Position numbers and translations under genes: made by a program
Origin: CAYMQB01 sp964392665
Lineage (GTDB): Bacteria; Hydrothermota; E44-bin80
Length of the DNA: 64,000 nucleotides
Reading direction: 5' to 3'
NCBI GenBank assembly: GCA_964392665.1
Contig: CAYMQB010000009.1
Coordinates: 9,110 to 73,109 of the forward strand
The notes under the pieces: model-generated
The model's input: the letters and a program-made list of their open reading frames with translations, nothing else
The model's database searches: none
Told to the model about the DNA's origin: nothing
Shown: in pieces, positions 42,801 through 51,685 of the stretch
How the letters are laid out: each line of letters opens with the position of its first letter
Numbering within the stretch: position 1 is the first letter of the stretch

Positions 42801-44160
42801 CACAATTGCAGCCATTTCTACTCCCCCGGGTATTGGAGGCATAGCTGTCATAAGAATAAGTGGGAAAGATTCCCTCAATATAGCTGCGCAGATATTCAAG
42901 GGTAAGTTTTCGCCAGAGAAAATCGAAACACACAGAGTGATACATGGGAAGATAATCGAGCCTGAAACAAAAGAAGAAATCGACGAGGTTTTGCTTACTG
43001 TAATGCATGCTCCCGAAACTTACACTGGTGAAGATGTGGTAGAGATTAGTTGCCACGGTGGAGTTGTGAGTGCAAAAAGGGTGCTTTCTGAATCGATCAA
43101 GGCAGGGGCTTCTCCGGCTGGTAAAGGTGAGTTTACTAAAAGAGCTTTTATTAACGGAAAAATAGACTTGATGCAGGCAGAAGCAGTTTTTGATATTGTT
43201 AGTGCAAAGACAGAACAGGGACTGAAAAGTGCACTCGCTCAACTTAACGGAGTTCTTTCTCAGAAACTTGGGAGTTTAAGGAAAATTTTAGTATCCGTAT
43301 TGAAGGATATAGAACTTTCTTTTGATTTTTCAGAACAGGATGTTTCCATACCCAAGCGAAACACTTTAGAGAAAAAACTAAATAGTGCACTCGATGGCAT
43401 TAGCGATATAATTGAAGAAAGTGAAAGGGCAAGTATAGTGCAAGATGGTATCAGTGCTGCTATTGTAGGAAAACCAAATGTTGGTAAATCTTCGCTTTTA
43501 AACGCACTTCTACTTGAAGAACGGGCTATTGTTACACAAATTCCTGGAACAACAAGAGATACTGTTGAGGGATGGATAAATGTAAATGGAATTCCTTTAA
43601 ATCTTTATGATACTTGTGGTTTTAAAGATACGGAGAATGTTGTCGAGGAAAAGGCGATCGAGAAAACTATGGATGTGATGAATAAAACATCTTTCTTGCT
43701 TTTTGTGACAGATGGCTCGTCCCGTTCTGTCGAAGAAGATGTAGAAATGCTCGACATCGTAAAAAACAAGAAATTGATCATTGTGATAAACAAGATAGAC
43801 CTTCCTCAAAGAATAAGAATTTCGGAACTAATCAATGGTTCCGATTACCCTATCTGCAAGATTTCCGCAAAAGAACACAGCGGCATCGGGAAATTGAACG
43901 CTGAGATTATGAAGCTTATAGAGGTGAATAATTTGAGACTTGGTAACAGCTCCAATATTCGCTCCAGGCATTTTGCCCTTCTTTCTCGAGGAAAGGGATG
44001 TATCAGTAGTGCTTTGGATGGATTGATAGAGGGCAAAGGACTCGAGCTGCTTGCCTTCGAGATTAAAGAATCATTAACTGTTCTTGGCGAGCTGGTAGGA
44101 GAGGTAACATCGGAAGAGGTTCTTGAAAGCATATTCACCAAGTTCTGCATAGGGAAATAG
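42787..44160 (+). CDS. mnmE: tRNA modification GTPase MnmE
   Basis: The 457-residue protein modifies U34 of certain tRNAs together with MnmG. It shows the N-terminal tetrahydrofolate domain (TIAAISTPPGIGGIAVIRIS), the G-domain motifs GKPNVGKSSLLNALL, DTCGFKDTENVVEEK and NKIDLP, and the C-terminal FCIGK ending (CxGK). No jag/khg gene lies between yidC and mnmE. Confidence 0.97.
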   Translation: MKFPNTIAAISTPPGIGGIAVIRISGKDSLNIAAQIFKGKFSPEKIETHRVIHGKIIEPETKEEIDEVLLTVMHAPETYTGEDVVEISCHGGVVSAKRVLSESIKAGASPAGKGEFTKRAFINGKIDLMQAEAVFDIVSAKTEQGLKSALAQLNGVLSQKLGSLRKILVSVLKDIELSFDFSEQDVSIPKRNTLEKKLNSALDGISDIIEESERASIVQDGISAAIVGKPNVGKSSLLNALLLEERAIVTQIPGTTRDTVEGWINVNGIPLNLYDTCGFKDTENVVEEKAIEKTMDVMNKTSFLLFVTDGSSRSVEEDVEMLDIVKNKKLIIVINKIDLPQRIRISELINGSDYPICKISAKEHSGIGKLNAEIMKLIEVNNLRLGNSSNIRSRHFALLSRGKGCISSALDGLIEGKGLELLAFEIKESLTVLGELVGEVTSEEVLESIFTKFCIGK

Positions 44161-44161
44161 T

Positions 44162-44611
44162 ATGAAAAGAAATATCACAATTAAAATTTCTCTTGTGTTT
44201 TCTCTTCTTGCGCTTATTATTTCTGTTCTTACATTCCTTAAAACAGGAGGTGTATCTGATATAAAGAAGCAAGTGAGTTCCCTTAGAGAGGACATTAAGG
44301 ACGTAAAATTGCAAACAGAAATACGTATGGAAAATCGCTCGACACTTTTTGAGGTATTGTGTGATTTGGCGGAATCGGTTGATTCACTGAAAAGTGGAAA
44401 TGCTTTCGAGTCAAGAAGGCTTTTGGATGATGCGATTCGGAAAATCGGTGAAGTGGAGAACGAACTAAGTGGGATAAAACGTGGACATCTTGCCAAAATA
44501 AGAATGGGGCTGGAAAAACTCGAACCGAATCTAATTTCAGGAGACACAAAGACGATAAGAGAATTTGAATATCAGATAATACTCCTGCGCATTTTTGAGG
44601 AAAACCTCTAA
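44162..44611 (+). CDS. Single-pass membrane protein with coiled coil
   Basis: A 149-residue protein: one membrane segment (ISLVFSLLALIISVLTFL, about 8-25) followed by a helical, charged region (32-149) with heptad-like spacing (VSDIKKQVSSLREDIKDVKL). It starts 1 nt after mnmE and ends overlapping the M50 gene (TAATG), so it is translated in the operon. I do not recognise a family. Confidence 0.55.
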   Translation: MKRNITIKISLVFSLLALIISVLTFLKTGGVSDIKKQVSSLREDIKDVKLQTEIRMENRSTLFEVLCDLAESVDSLKSGNAFESRRLLDDAIRKIGEVENELSGIKRGHLAKIRMGLEKLEPNLISGDTKTIREFEYQIILLRIFEENL

Positions 44612-45225
44612 TGCCTTTTATAATACTTAATATCGTCATTCTGCTGTTTTCTATAATTATTCACGAGACCGCTCATGGTTTTTCAGCACTCAAACTTGGT
44701 GACCCGACAGCCAAGATGAGAGGTCGGCTGACCCTTAATCCTATTCCACATATAGACATCGTCGGAACCATTGTGTTGCCTGTAATGCTTATATTGGTCA
44801 AATCACCCGTTCTGTTTGGCTGGGCCAAACCTGTTCCAGTTAATCCTCTGAATTTTAGAAATCCAAAGAGAGATATGATGCTTACCAGTCTTGCCGGTCC
44901 TCTGTCGAATTTTGGTTTGGCTGTAATTTTCGCCATACTTTACAGGTTAGTGCGAATTGTAGGATTTGGCGGTCAGATATTTATTCGTGGTTTAGAATAT
45001 GGTGCTGCAATAAATATTCTTCTTTTCTGTTTTAATCTTATACCTATTCCACCGCTTGATGGCTCCAAAGTTCTAATGTATTTCTTACCCGATAGTGCTG
45101 AAAACATTTTCCGAAAGGTCGAACCGTTTGGTTTCATTATAATATTTGCCCTTTTTTTTATCGGCATTTTAAGTTTCATCTATCCTATTATGAATCTATT
45201 CCTTACCATTATGCTCGGAAGGTGA
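44611..45225 (+). CDS. Site-2 protease family (M50) membrane metalloprotease
   Basis: The 204-residue membrane protein has the zinc motif HETAH (about residue 18-22) in the first helix, GWAKPVPVNPLNFRNPKRDM, SLAGPLSNFGLAV and the third ligand in PPLDGSKVL. This is the short site-2-protease subfamily lacking PDZ domains. It would cut membrane proteins within the bilayer; the substrate is unknown. The start overlaps the previous gene by 1 nt. Confidence 0.87.
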   Translation: MPFIILNIVILLFSIIIHETAHGFSALKLGDPTAKMRGRLTLNPIPHIDIVGTIVLPVMLILVKSPVLFGWAKPVPVNPLNFRNPKRDMMLTSLAGPLSNFGLAVIFAILYRLVRIVGFGGQIFIRGLEYGAAINILLFCFNLIPIPPLDGSKVLMYFLPDSAENIFRKVEPFGFIIIFALFFIGILSFIYPIMNLFLTIMLGR

Positions 45226-45227
45226 TG

Positions 45228-46277
45228 ATGCATTTAAAAGCCATATTTGTTTCGCTTATTTGGATACTTTTCTTTGTCTTGAGTTGCGGAAAGAAACTAC
45301 CACCAACCTCCCCGGATATATGGCCCCCAAAAGTGTTGAATGTTAATCCAATTGACAGACATCACATTGTTGTATATTTTTCCGAAAGGGTCGATACGAT
45401 TACTTCACAGAAATTGATTAATTTCAAGATTTTAAATCCAGAGAGGTCCGAAACAACCGGCGTTATTTTCTCGGAAAGAAAAAGCAAAGGGGATGAAGTT
45501 CTACTCACCATACCTGAACTCGGGAATGATAAATACACACTTTTTGTATATAACATAAAAGACATTAAGGGAAATTTAATGAAGAATGCGGAGAAATCGT
45601 TTAAGCCAAGTTCTGAAAAGGATACAATTCCTCCGCTTCTGAAGTATTCAAGACCTTCGAGAATGTGGATCAGAGCTCCAATGGATTCGATAATTTTGCT
45701 AAAATTTTCAGAACCAATGGATTCGTCTTCGGCAGATTTAGACAACTTTATACTTACGAATGTTCTGATCGATAGTGGGTTTGTCTGGAGTAAAACGCTG
45801 ACGCAACTCAGACTCGGCTTTCACCTGAAAGAGGCTACCGTAGGCAAAGTATTCATTCTTCCTGTCTTGTCGGACCTTTCCGGTAATCGCCTTGAAGAAA
45901 TGAGAATTTTGACTTTGACGGCAATGGATTCATTACCCAAAAACAGAATGAACATTAATGTTGGAAAGGAGAATGAACTGCGAACAAAAGGTTATGCATT
46001 TTTAAGATCAAGAACAAAAAAACTACTGGAAAATATTACAGTGGTTGATACAGCTTGTTCTTTCTTTTTTATGCCGGAGGATACGTACTTTGTTTCTGTT
46101 ATTGCAAAGGATTCGGTTGATACAACAGGTGTTTGGTGGGGTGAGAAGAAGATAGGATTTTTCCCCGATACAACAGGAGTTCTCAATGAGAAAATTAGTC
46201 TGGATTATATTAAGAAGGACAAAATAGATCATTTCGTACTCAGCACATACGATGTGCTTTTAGGAAGTATCAAATGA
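45228..46277 (+). CDS. Lipoprotein with Ig-like (Big_5/SwmA-type) domains
   Basis: A roughly 349-residue protein with a lipoprotein signal ending WILFFVLSC. Two similar Ig-like units follow (about 35-125 and 130-220): PPKVLNVNPIDRHHIVVYFSE and PPLLKYSRP...IILLKFSEPMDSSS, the pattern of bacterial Ig-like domains that compare structure elements to end-of-chain strands. The last third is unassigned. Starts GTG/ATG/ATG overlap at 45222-45230; GGAAGG favours 45228. It ends the yidC-mnmE run. Confidence 0.7.
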   Translation: MHLKAIFVSLIWILFFVLSCGKKLPPTSPDIWPPKVLNVNPIDRHHIVVYFSERVDTITSQKLINFKILNPERSETTGVIFSERKSKGDEVLLTIPELGNDKYTLFVYNIKDIKGNLMKNAEKSFKPSSEKDTIPPLLKYSRPSRMWIRAPMDSIILLKFSEPMDSSSADLDNFILTNVLIDSGFVWSKTLTQLRLGFHLKEATVGKVFILPVLSDLSGNRLEEMRILTLTAMDSLPKNRMNINVGKENELRTKGYAFLRSRTKKLLENITVVDTACSFFFMPEDTYFVSVIAKDSVDTTGVWWGEKKIGFFPDTTGVLNEKISLDYIKKDKIDHFVLSTYDVLLGSIK

Positions 46278-46391
46278 GAAAAAAGTAATCGTTTTGATTT
46301 TTCTTCATAAACCCTCAAACAATAGTATTTTCGACATATACCGGATGGTATAAGTGGAGAAGGGGGATTTAAGAACTACTAAGGAGGTATT

Positions 46392-48110
46392 GTGAGCAAA
46401 TTTTCAATTCAACTGGACGCCACGACAGGGGAGAAGTACCTTGAGGTTCCCTCCGGTGGACGGATGTTAGTTGAACACCCCATTTTCAATAAGGGTTCAG
46501 CCTTCAGTCAACAGGAGAGAGAGGAACTTGGCCTTCAGGGGATTTTACCTGAACACTGTTTAACTCTGAAAGAGCAGGAGGACAAGGTATATGAGAATTA
46601 CTTGAAGGAAGAAACCCCGATACAGAAGTATCTCTATCTTCTGAGTCTTTTGGATCGTAACGAGACGTTGTTATACCGTCTTGTACTGGATCACGCCGAG
46701 GAAATGTTGCCTATAGTTTATACTCCAACTGTTGGGGATGCTGCAAAAAGATTTAGTCATCTGTTCAGAAGACCAAGAGGTCTTTACATTTCTGCAGACA
46801 GGATTTCGCAAATCGACAGTATTCTGTCGCATGCTGCTTTCTCTAATATTAATCTCATAGTTGTAACGGATGGGGAAAGAATTTTAGGGTTAGGTGATCA
46901 AGGGATTGGTGGTATGTCAATACCTGTAGGTAAAACAAGCCTCTATGTGGTTGGTGCTGGATTGCATCCTGCTCTATGTCTGCCCATATTTTTCGATGTT
47001 GGGACAAATAACGAAGAAATTCTGAACGACCCATTGTATCTTGGATTGAAACACAAAAGACTTGTTAATGATGAATATGATGCGGTTGTCGAACAATTCG
47101 TTACTGGAGTAAAAAGGAGTTTTCCACATGCGCTCTTACAATGGGAGGATTTTGGCAAAAAGAATGCGTTACGCATTCTTAATAGATATAGGGAACGCAT
47201 ATTGTCGTTCAATGATGATATTCAGGGAACGGGTGCGATTACACTTGCTGTTCTTCTCACAGCAGTGAGAGGGAAGAAGGAAAAACTGAGTGACCAGCGG
47301 TTTGTGTTCTTCGGATTTGGACAGGCGGGTTATGGCATTGCAAACACAGTAATTCAAGCACTTATAGAAGAAGGACTGACACTGAAGGAAGCAAAGAAAA
47401 GAATATACCCCCTGGGGCACACAGGGTTGGTTTTAGAAGATATGAAAACGCATGAATATCAGGTACCATTTGCCCGCAGTAGAGAGGATGTGGCAGGTTG
47501 GAAGCTACAACACCCTGATAGCATTGGGCTTTTAGATACAGTATTGAATGCGAAAGCAACAGTTTTAATAGGCACTTCGGGACAAACCGGTGCATTCACA
47601 AAGGACATTCTTAAACAGATGGCAAAAAATACCGAAAGACCTATAATACTTGCACTGTCGAATCCCACAAGTAAATGTGAATGCACTGCACAGGAAGCAT
47701 CAGTTGCTACAGGAGAAAAATGTTTCATTGCTACGGGAAGTCCTTTCCCACCCGTGAGAATCATGGGCATCGAACAAGAGGTTCCTCAGTGCAATAATAT
47801 GTATATATTCCCTGGAGTTGGTCTGGGAGCTATCGTATCGATGACACCAAAGATAACGAATCAAATGTTCACGGCTGCAGCAAAAGCGCTTACATCGATG
47901 ATTCCTGTAGATGAAGCCTCCAAAGGAGAACTTCTTCCGAACCTGAGCGATATACGAAAAGTTTCTGAGAATGTTGCATTTGCTGTTGCAAAGGAAGCAA
48001 GAGACAAAGGTTTTGGCATTAGATTGCCTGATGATAAATTGATGGAACTAATTAAACATTCAATGTGGAATCCAGAATATATTCCATACAGGGAGAAAAA
48101 AAATGATTAA
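46392..48110 (+). CDS. Malic enzyme (NAD(P)-dependent, large type)
   Basis: A 572-residue decarboxylating malate dehydrogenase of the large bacterial/eukaryotic class: LPIVYTPTVGDAAKRFSHLF, RGLYISADR, VVTDGERILGLGDQGIGGM, LQWEDFGKKNALRIL, FNDDIQGTGAITLA, VFFGFGQAGYGIAN and ALSNPTSKCECTA. It converts malate to pyruvate and CO2, supplying pyruvate and reducing power next to the 2-oxoacid enzymes. The GTG start follows AAGGAGGT. A TATACC...GGTATA inverted repeat lies upstream at about 46336-46351. Confidence 0.95.
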   Translation: MSKFSIQLDATTGEKYLEVPSGGRMLVEHPIFNKGSAFSQQEREELGLQGILPEHCLTLKEQEDKVYENYLKEETPIQKYLYLLSLLDRNETLLYRLVLDHAEEMLPIVYTPTVGDAAKRFSHLFRRPRGLYISADRISQIDSILSHAAFSNINLIVVTDGERILGLGDQGIGGMSIPVGKTSLYVVGAGLHPALCLPIFFDVGTNNEEILNDPLYLGLKHKRLVNDEYDAVVEQFVTGVKRSFPHALLQWEDFGKKNALRILNRYRERILSFNDDIQGTGAITLAVLLTAVRGKKEKLSDQRFVFFGFGQAGYGIANTVIQALIEEGLTLKEAKKRIYPLGHTGLVLEDMKTHEYQVPFARSREDVAGWKLQHPDSIGLLDTVLNAKATVLIGTSGQTGAFTKDILKQMAKNTERPIILALSNPTSKCECTAQEASVATGEKCFIATGSPFPPVRIMGIEQEVPQCNNMYIFPGVGLGAIVSMTPKITNQMFTAAAKALTSMIPVDEASKGELLPNLSDIRKVSENVAFAVAKEARDKGFGIRLPDDKLMELIKHSMWNPEYIPYREKKND

Positions 48111-48123
48111 AGGCTGAAAATAC

Positions 48124-48152
48124 TTGCAATTTGGCAGAATACTTCTTATATT
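48124..48152 (+). promoter_or_regulatory. Promoter upstream of the 48220 gene
   Basis: TTGCAA (48124-48129), 17 bp, TATATT (48147-48152). The start codon lies about 65 nt downstream. Confidence 0.55.
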
Positions 48153-48219
48153 ATAGTAGTTTTGTAGGAATTCGTAAAACTTAAAGAACTGTTCGTAAGT
48201 TTATAAAATGAGAGGGTTA

Positions 48220-48663
48220 ATGTTAGATGGAATTAAGCAGCAAAGAAATCGAATCGTTGTTCACTTCAAAGACGGGAATCTGGTAAAGGGTTATACGCTT
48301 GATTTTACATCTGCAAAGGAATTTTTTCATATTATTTCCGAAACGGAAAAAGATAAACCTAGTATTCACGAGATATGGATTAGGGATCTTAAGGCAATAT
48401 TTTTTGTAAAACAACTTGATGGTAATAAGAATTATTATGAGAAAAAAGAATTTGAAGAAGGAAAAAATGCGAAAATGCATGGCGTTAAAGTTAAGGTCGA
48501 ATTCTCGGATGGTGAGATAATTAGAGGGAAGAGTTTCGCCTATAATAAAGCTAAGAAAGGATTTTTTGTCATTCCGGTTGACCCGGAGAGCAATAATGAT
48601 AGGATATATATAGTAAGAGATGCTACAAATAATGTTGAAGTAGGAACTGCTGCTCTGGATTAA
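48220..48663 (+). CDS. Conserved hypothetical protein with two short beta-barrel-like repeats
   Basis: The 147-residue protein has two similar segments: RIVVHFKDGNLVKGYTLDF (near 10-28) and KVKVEFSDGEIIRGKSFAY (near 92-110), each followed by an F-rich strand (FFHIIS; GFFVIPVD). This looks like a duplicated Sm/PilZ-like strand pattern of the kind seen in DUF6982-type proteins. The function is not known. The ATG at 48220 follows GAGAGGG; another ATG lies at 48208. The gene stands alone and converges on selD. Confidence 0.55.
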   Translation: MLDGIKQQRNRIVVHFKDGNLVKGYTLDFTSAKEFFHIISETEKDKPSIHEIWIRDLKAIFFVKQLDGNKNYYEKKEFEEGKNAKMHGVKVKVEFSDGEIIRGKSFAYNKAKKGFFVIPVDPESNNDRIYIVRDATNNVEVGTAALD

Positions 48664-48670
48664 TTATATT

Positions 48671-49717
48671 CTATTTAATTGATATTTTTCCCCTGGGTAG
48701 AGATGTAATCTCACCAATAATTGTTGCTTTTGAAACGCTGTTTTTTCTCAAGAGTCTAATTGCTTTGTCAGCTTTTTGTCCTTCTATAGTAAATAATAGT
48801 CCTCCTGATGTCTGTGCATCGAAGAGAATATCCAGAAGATAGGATTCTATTTCCTTCTCAGTGGTAACGAAGATTTGTCTTGCCTCCCTATTAGCATGTG
48901 TACCCGCCGGTACGATGCCCATTTTTGAGAATTTTTCAGTCTCATCGAAAATCGGCACTTTTTCAGCAAAGACAGTGGCTCCCGCATTTTCATTGCAAAC
49001 CATCTCATAAAGGTGACCTAAAAGTCCAAAACCCGTTACATCTGTAACTGCGCCAACGCCTAATTCCTGTATTACTTCGGAAGCCTTTCTATTAAGTGTT
49101 TTCATTGTTTCTGTTACATCACGAATTGCTTTAGAAGAAGCCATTCCAGCCTTAAGGGCAGTATTGATAATGCCTGTTCCAATAGGCTTTGTGAGGATAA
49201 TTTTTTCACCAACGGTAACTCCCTTATTCCTCAAGATTTTGTCGGGGTGCACGACTCCCGTTACAGCAAGTCCATATTTTAGCTCTTCATCTTCAATGCT
49301 GTGACCTCCGACAAGGGTGACATCAGCCTCATTCAATTTGTTCAAACCACCTTCAAGGATTTTTTTCAATACATCTATGGAAAGTTTCTTTTTAGGGAAT
49401 GACACGATGTTAAGTGCGGTAATAGGTTTTCCACCCATTGCATAGATATCGCTCAATGCATTTGCTGCTGCGATTTCCCCAAAATCATACGGGTCATCAA
49501 CGATTGGAGGAAAGAAATCCACCGACTGGACAATGGCGATTTCATCCGTCAGTTTATAAACTCCTCCATCCTCGGCGCTTTCAAACCCAGCGATAAGGTT
49601 CGGGTCATTTCTCTGTATAAGAGAACAAATAGCCTGGTCCAGGAACCCCGGACCCAGTTTTGCTGCTCACCCAGAAAATTTTGTGTATTGTGTTAGCCTG
49701 ATATCCTGTTCACTCAT
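48671..49717 (-). CDS. selD: Selenophosphate synthetase SelD, selenoprotein
   Basis: SelD makes selenophosphate from selenide and ATP for Sec-tRNA synthesis. The frame from the ATG at 49715-49717 (after CGGAGG) begins MSEQDIRLTQYTKFSG, then UGA (49667-49669), then AAKLGPGFLDQ. Family members have Cys or Sec here (E. coli Cys17). Downstream are SVDFFPPIVDDPYDFGEIAA, ITALNIVSFP, GGHSIEDEE and TDVTGFGLLGHL. The full product has 348 residues with Sec17. Without read-through only a 283-residue fragment lacking the catalytic residue would form. It is last in lysR-DUF3343-yedF-selD. Confidence 0.92.
49634..49657 (-). promoter_or_regulatory. SECIS-like hairpin of selD
   Basis: On the minus strand CTGG-g-TCC pairs with GGA-CCAG, closing a 9-nt loop GGGGTTCCT; one G is bulged. 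The stem starts 9 nt after UGA, the same distance as hairpin 1 of hdrA1. Confidence 0.65.
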
Positions 49718-49742
49718 ATTAAATTCCTCCGTTTAAAAGAAT

Positions 49743-50327
49743 CTAAATAGAAATTATTCTATCTGAATTCATCAGAGTGTTCATTATTTCAAACATATTT
49801 GAGATTCGACCCACCTTTATCATGTTCTTAATGTTGAAAAAATCTAGACAGGTGCCACAGACAAGTATTTCAATGCCATTTTTCCACAATTCTTTGAGGA
49901 TACCAAGTACTTCCGAACCTTCGACAGTTAACTTAACCCCGGCATTCATAAAGATAAGTTTGCTGGGTTTAGGTTCCGTTTCTAGGAGGGTGGGGAAGAA
50001 TGCTCTAATGAGTATTCTTCCAAGGCTGTCGTATCCTTTTCCTATTGTATCTGATTTGACGAAAATCGAAATCGTTTTTTCCTGTTTCAAGGCTTCTTGA
50101 AAATCATGCTTTTCTTTTTTTATCATAACCCTGAAATTATTTTGCTCCCTTTTTACTTCGACTTTACAGTTAGAATTCCGAGCAAATCTTGATACATTCT
50201 CTGAAGCAGGTTCATTGTCAACGATAACTTCTACGACTCCCTCGTCCATTTCCTCAAGTGCTTTCTTTGTCAATACAACGGGTTGTGGACAGGGTAAATC
50301 TCTTGCATCAATCTTTTTTTTCTCCAT
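49743..50327 (-). CDS. yedF: YedF: TusA-DsrE-type selenium metabolism protein
   Basis: This 194-residue protein joins a TusA-like domain (DARDLPCPQPVVLTKKAL, 6-75) to a DsrE-like domain containing LVCGTCLDFFNI (about 160). This fusion is the selenium-associated YedF family, thought to handle selenium or persulfide transfer near selD. The ATG at 50327 (MEKKKIDARDLPCPQPV) overlaps the DUF3343 gene by 20 nt. The co-location with selD supports the assignment. Confidence 0.88.
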   Translation of the reverse strand: MEKKKIDARDLPCPQPVVLTKKALEEMDEGVVEVIVDNEPASENVSRFARNSNCKVEVKREQNNFRVMIKKEKHDFQEALKQEKTISIFVKSDTIGKGYDSLGRILIRAFFPTLLETEPKPSKLIFMNAGVKLTVEGSEVLGILKELWKNGIEILVCGTCLDFFNIKNMIKVGRISNMFEIMNTLMNSDRIISI

Positions 50328-50562
50328 AAGGTCTTCTCTTTCTCTCATTTTTTTCATAGATCTTAAACGAATCAAGGTTCTTGTCTTTTAGAGTTGCTAC
50401 TGCTTTGTCTTTCAGTGTATCATCTATCTCCAGTGACATACTACATTCTCTTGAAATACTTTCCGGGGTTGGTATCAGATGATAGTCGATGTTTTCTGCT
50501 TTTAGAATTTCTTCGGCAATCATCACATAGTGAATGTTCTGGAAGGTAAAAATGAAATTCAT
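50308..50562 (-). CDS. DUF3343 protein (putative Se/S carrier-like)
   Basis: The 84-residue protein begins MNFIFTFQNIHYVMIAEEIL and contains PTPESISRECSMSLEI, the DUF3343 pattern with a single conserved Cys. Members commonly lie beside selenium or Fe-S genes and are suspected of binding or moving selenium or sulfur. Its start overlaps the lysR stop (ATGA), and its end overlaps yedF, so it is part of the selenium operon. Confidence 0.82.
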   Translation of the reverse strand: MNFIFTFQNIHYVMIAEEILKAENIDYHLIPTPESISRECSMSLEIDDTLKDKAVATLKDKNLDSFKIYEKNERKRRPYGEKKD

Positions 50563-51449
50563 TGTAAATTTCGGCTTCTTATAAAATTGTAAAGAGCGGT
50601 ACTTGCTCTATTGGTTGTCTCCCCTGACCTTTTTACGAGCCAGAAGTGACGCTGTATTTTTAGACCCGGGATTTCCACTTTCTTGATTAGTCCCAGCTTT
50701 AGTTCGTTCTTGATTGTTATTTCTGAAACAAATGATGCGCCGATTCCTGCAATGACTGCCTGTTTAACTGCTTCTGTGCTTCCCATTTCGATAACTGTAT
50801 TGAGTTTCTTGGCGAGAAGTTTCTTCTTTGCAAGAACCTGAACAACTGCAAGCCTTGTGCCGGAACCTATCTCTCTGAAAATAAGCGGGATTTCAGTTAA
50901 TTCCTCAAGTGATATTCTTTTTCTCTTCATAGAAGTTGGGGCAATTAAAACGATATTGTCGTTCATCAACTTTTGAAAATTGAGACCCTGTTTTCTTGTT
51001 TTCTCTCCAACTATGCCAAAGTCGACGAGTCTGTCAAAAACATCCTTAATAATGATAGAGGTATCACCAATTCGGAGAGATATTTCGATTCCATGATGTT
51101 CATTCTTAAACCGTTTAACTACTGCTGGAAGCAAATATGTCCCCGGCACGGTGCTTGCTCCAAGTCTAATCTCGCCGCGCAAAAGATTTTTAAGATCATC
51201 GATCACATTTCGCGTCTTCTGCGCAAGTCGGATGAGCTCTTTTGCATATCGATAAAGTAGTTTTCCCGAGTCGGTCGGTGTGATTCTTTCCCTTGAGCGG
51301 TTCACGAGTGTTGTTCCATAATATTTTTCAAGCTCCTTAATTTGGGTGCTAATGGATGGTTGACTCAAGAACATTCTGTTTGCCGCACTTGAGAAACTTC
51401 TTGTCTCAATAATGGCGCAGAAAGTTTCAAGGGTTCTGATTATGTTCAT
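50559..51449 (-). CDS. LysR-family regulator, selenium-operon linked
   Basis: A 296-residue LysR regulator: N-terminal winged helix (TLETFCAIIETRSFSSAANR, LSQPSISTQIKELEKYYGT) and a substrate-binding domain (LRGEIRLGASTVPGTYLLP). It heads the operon with DUF3343, yedF and selD, as in selenium-associated LysR proteins. I choose the ATG at 51447-51449 (MNIIRTLETF); an upstream ATG at 51464 lies inside the -10 region and would add five unlikely residues. It likely regulates its own operon or the divergent genes. Confidence 0.88.
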   Translation of the reverse strand: MNIIRTLETFCAIIETRSFSSAANRMFLSQPSISTQIKELEKYYGTTLVNRSRERITPTDSGKLLYRYAKELIRLAQKTRNVIDDLKNLLRGEIRLGASTVPGTYLLPAVVKRFKNEHHGIEISLRIGDTSIIIKDVFDRLVDFGIVGEKTRKQGLNFQKLMNDNIVLIAPTSMKRKRISLEELTEIPLIFREIGSGTRLAVVQVLAKKKLLAKKLNTVIEMGSTEAVKQAVIAGIGASFVSEITIKNELKLGLIKKVEIPGLKIQRHFWLVKRSGETTNRASTALYNFIRSRNLQ

Positions 51450-51455
51450 AAAACA

Positions 51456-51484
51456 AGTATACATTAGGAAATATATTTTGTCAA
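51456..51484 (-). promoter_or_regulatory. Leaderless-type promoter of lysR-selD operon
   Basis: TTGACA (51479-51484), 17 bp, TATACT (51456-51461) on the minus strand, 6 nt before the lysR ATG. Confidence 0.75.
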
Positions 51485-51564
51485 ATAAGAAATTTTTATG
51501 TAAGATACCGTTATGTTTTGTTTTTTTTTATGAAAAGAAACGAAGAAGTTAATCGGGAAAAGGA

Positions 51565-51593
51565 TTGACAATTAGATTCGAATCGTATATAGT
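51565..51593 (+). promoter_or_regulatory. Promoter of the HAD-like gene, divergent to lysR
   Basis: TTGACA (51565-51570), 17 bp, TATAGT (51588-51593), 6 nt before an ATG that opens a 22-codon ORF. Confidence 0.7.
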
Positions 51594-51599
51594 CTGTTA

Positions 51600-51668
51600 A
51601 TGATAAACGCATTACATCTTGTGATTTTGTTTATACATAGTGATTTCTTTGTTGAATACAAAGTGTAG
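51600..51668 (+). CDS. Putative 22-residue leader ORF
   Basis: ATG at 51600, TAG at 51666-51668, ending 17 nt before the HAD gene. Only the promoter distance (6 nt after TATAGT) argues for translation. The peptide (MINALHLVILFIHSDFFVEY then KV) has no known similarity. Confidence 0.3.
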   Translation: MINALHLVILFIHSDFFVEYKV

Positions 51669-51685
51669 CGGGATATGGAGAGAAA

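Noticed and set aside
46336..46351. TATACC-GGAT-GGTATA as an operator of the malic enzyme gene
   Set aside because: It is a 6-bp inverted repeat that could easily occur by chance, and no regulator gene is nearby. Kept only as a remark in the gene entry.
23304..49717. Genome-wide reassignment of UGA to Trp or Gly
   Set aside because: UGA ends many intact genes here (clpC, plsY, korB-type neighbours, several others), and the read-through UGAs align with Cys, not Trp or Gly.
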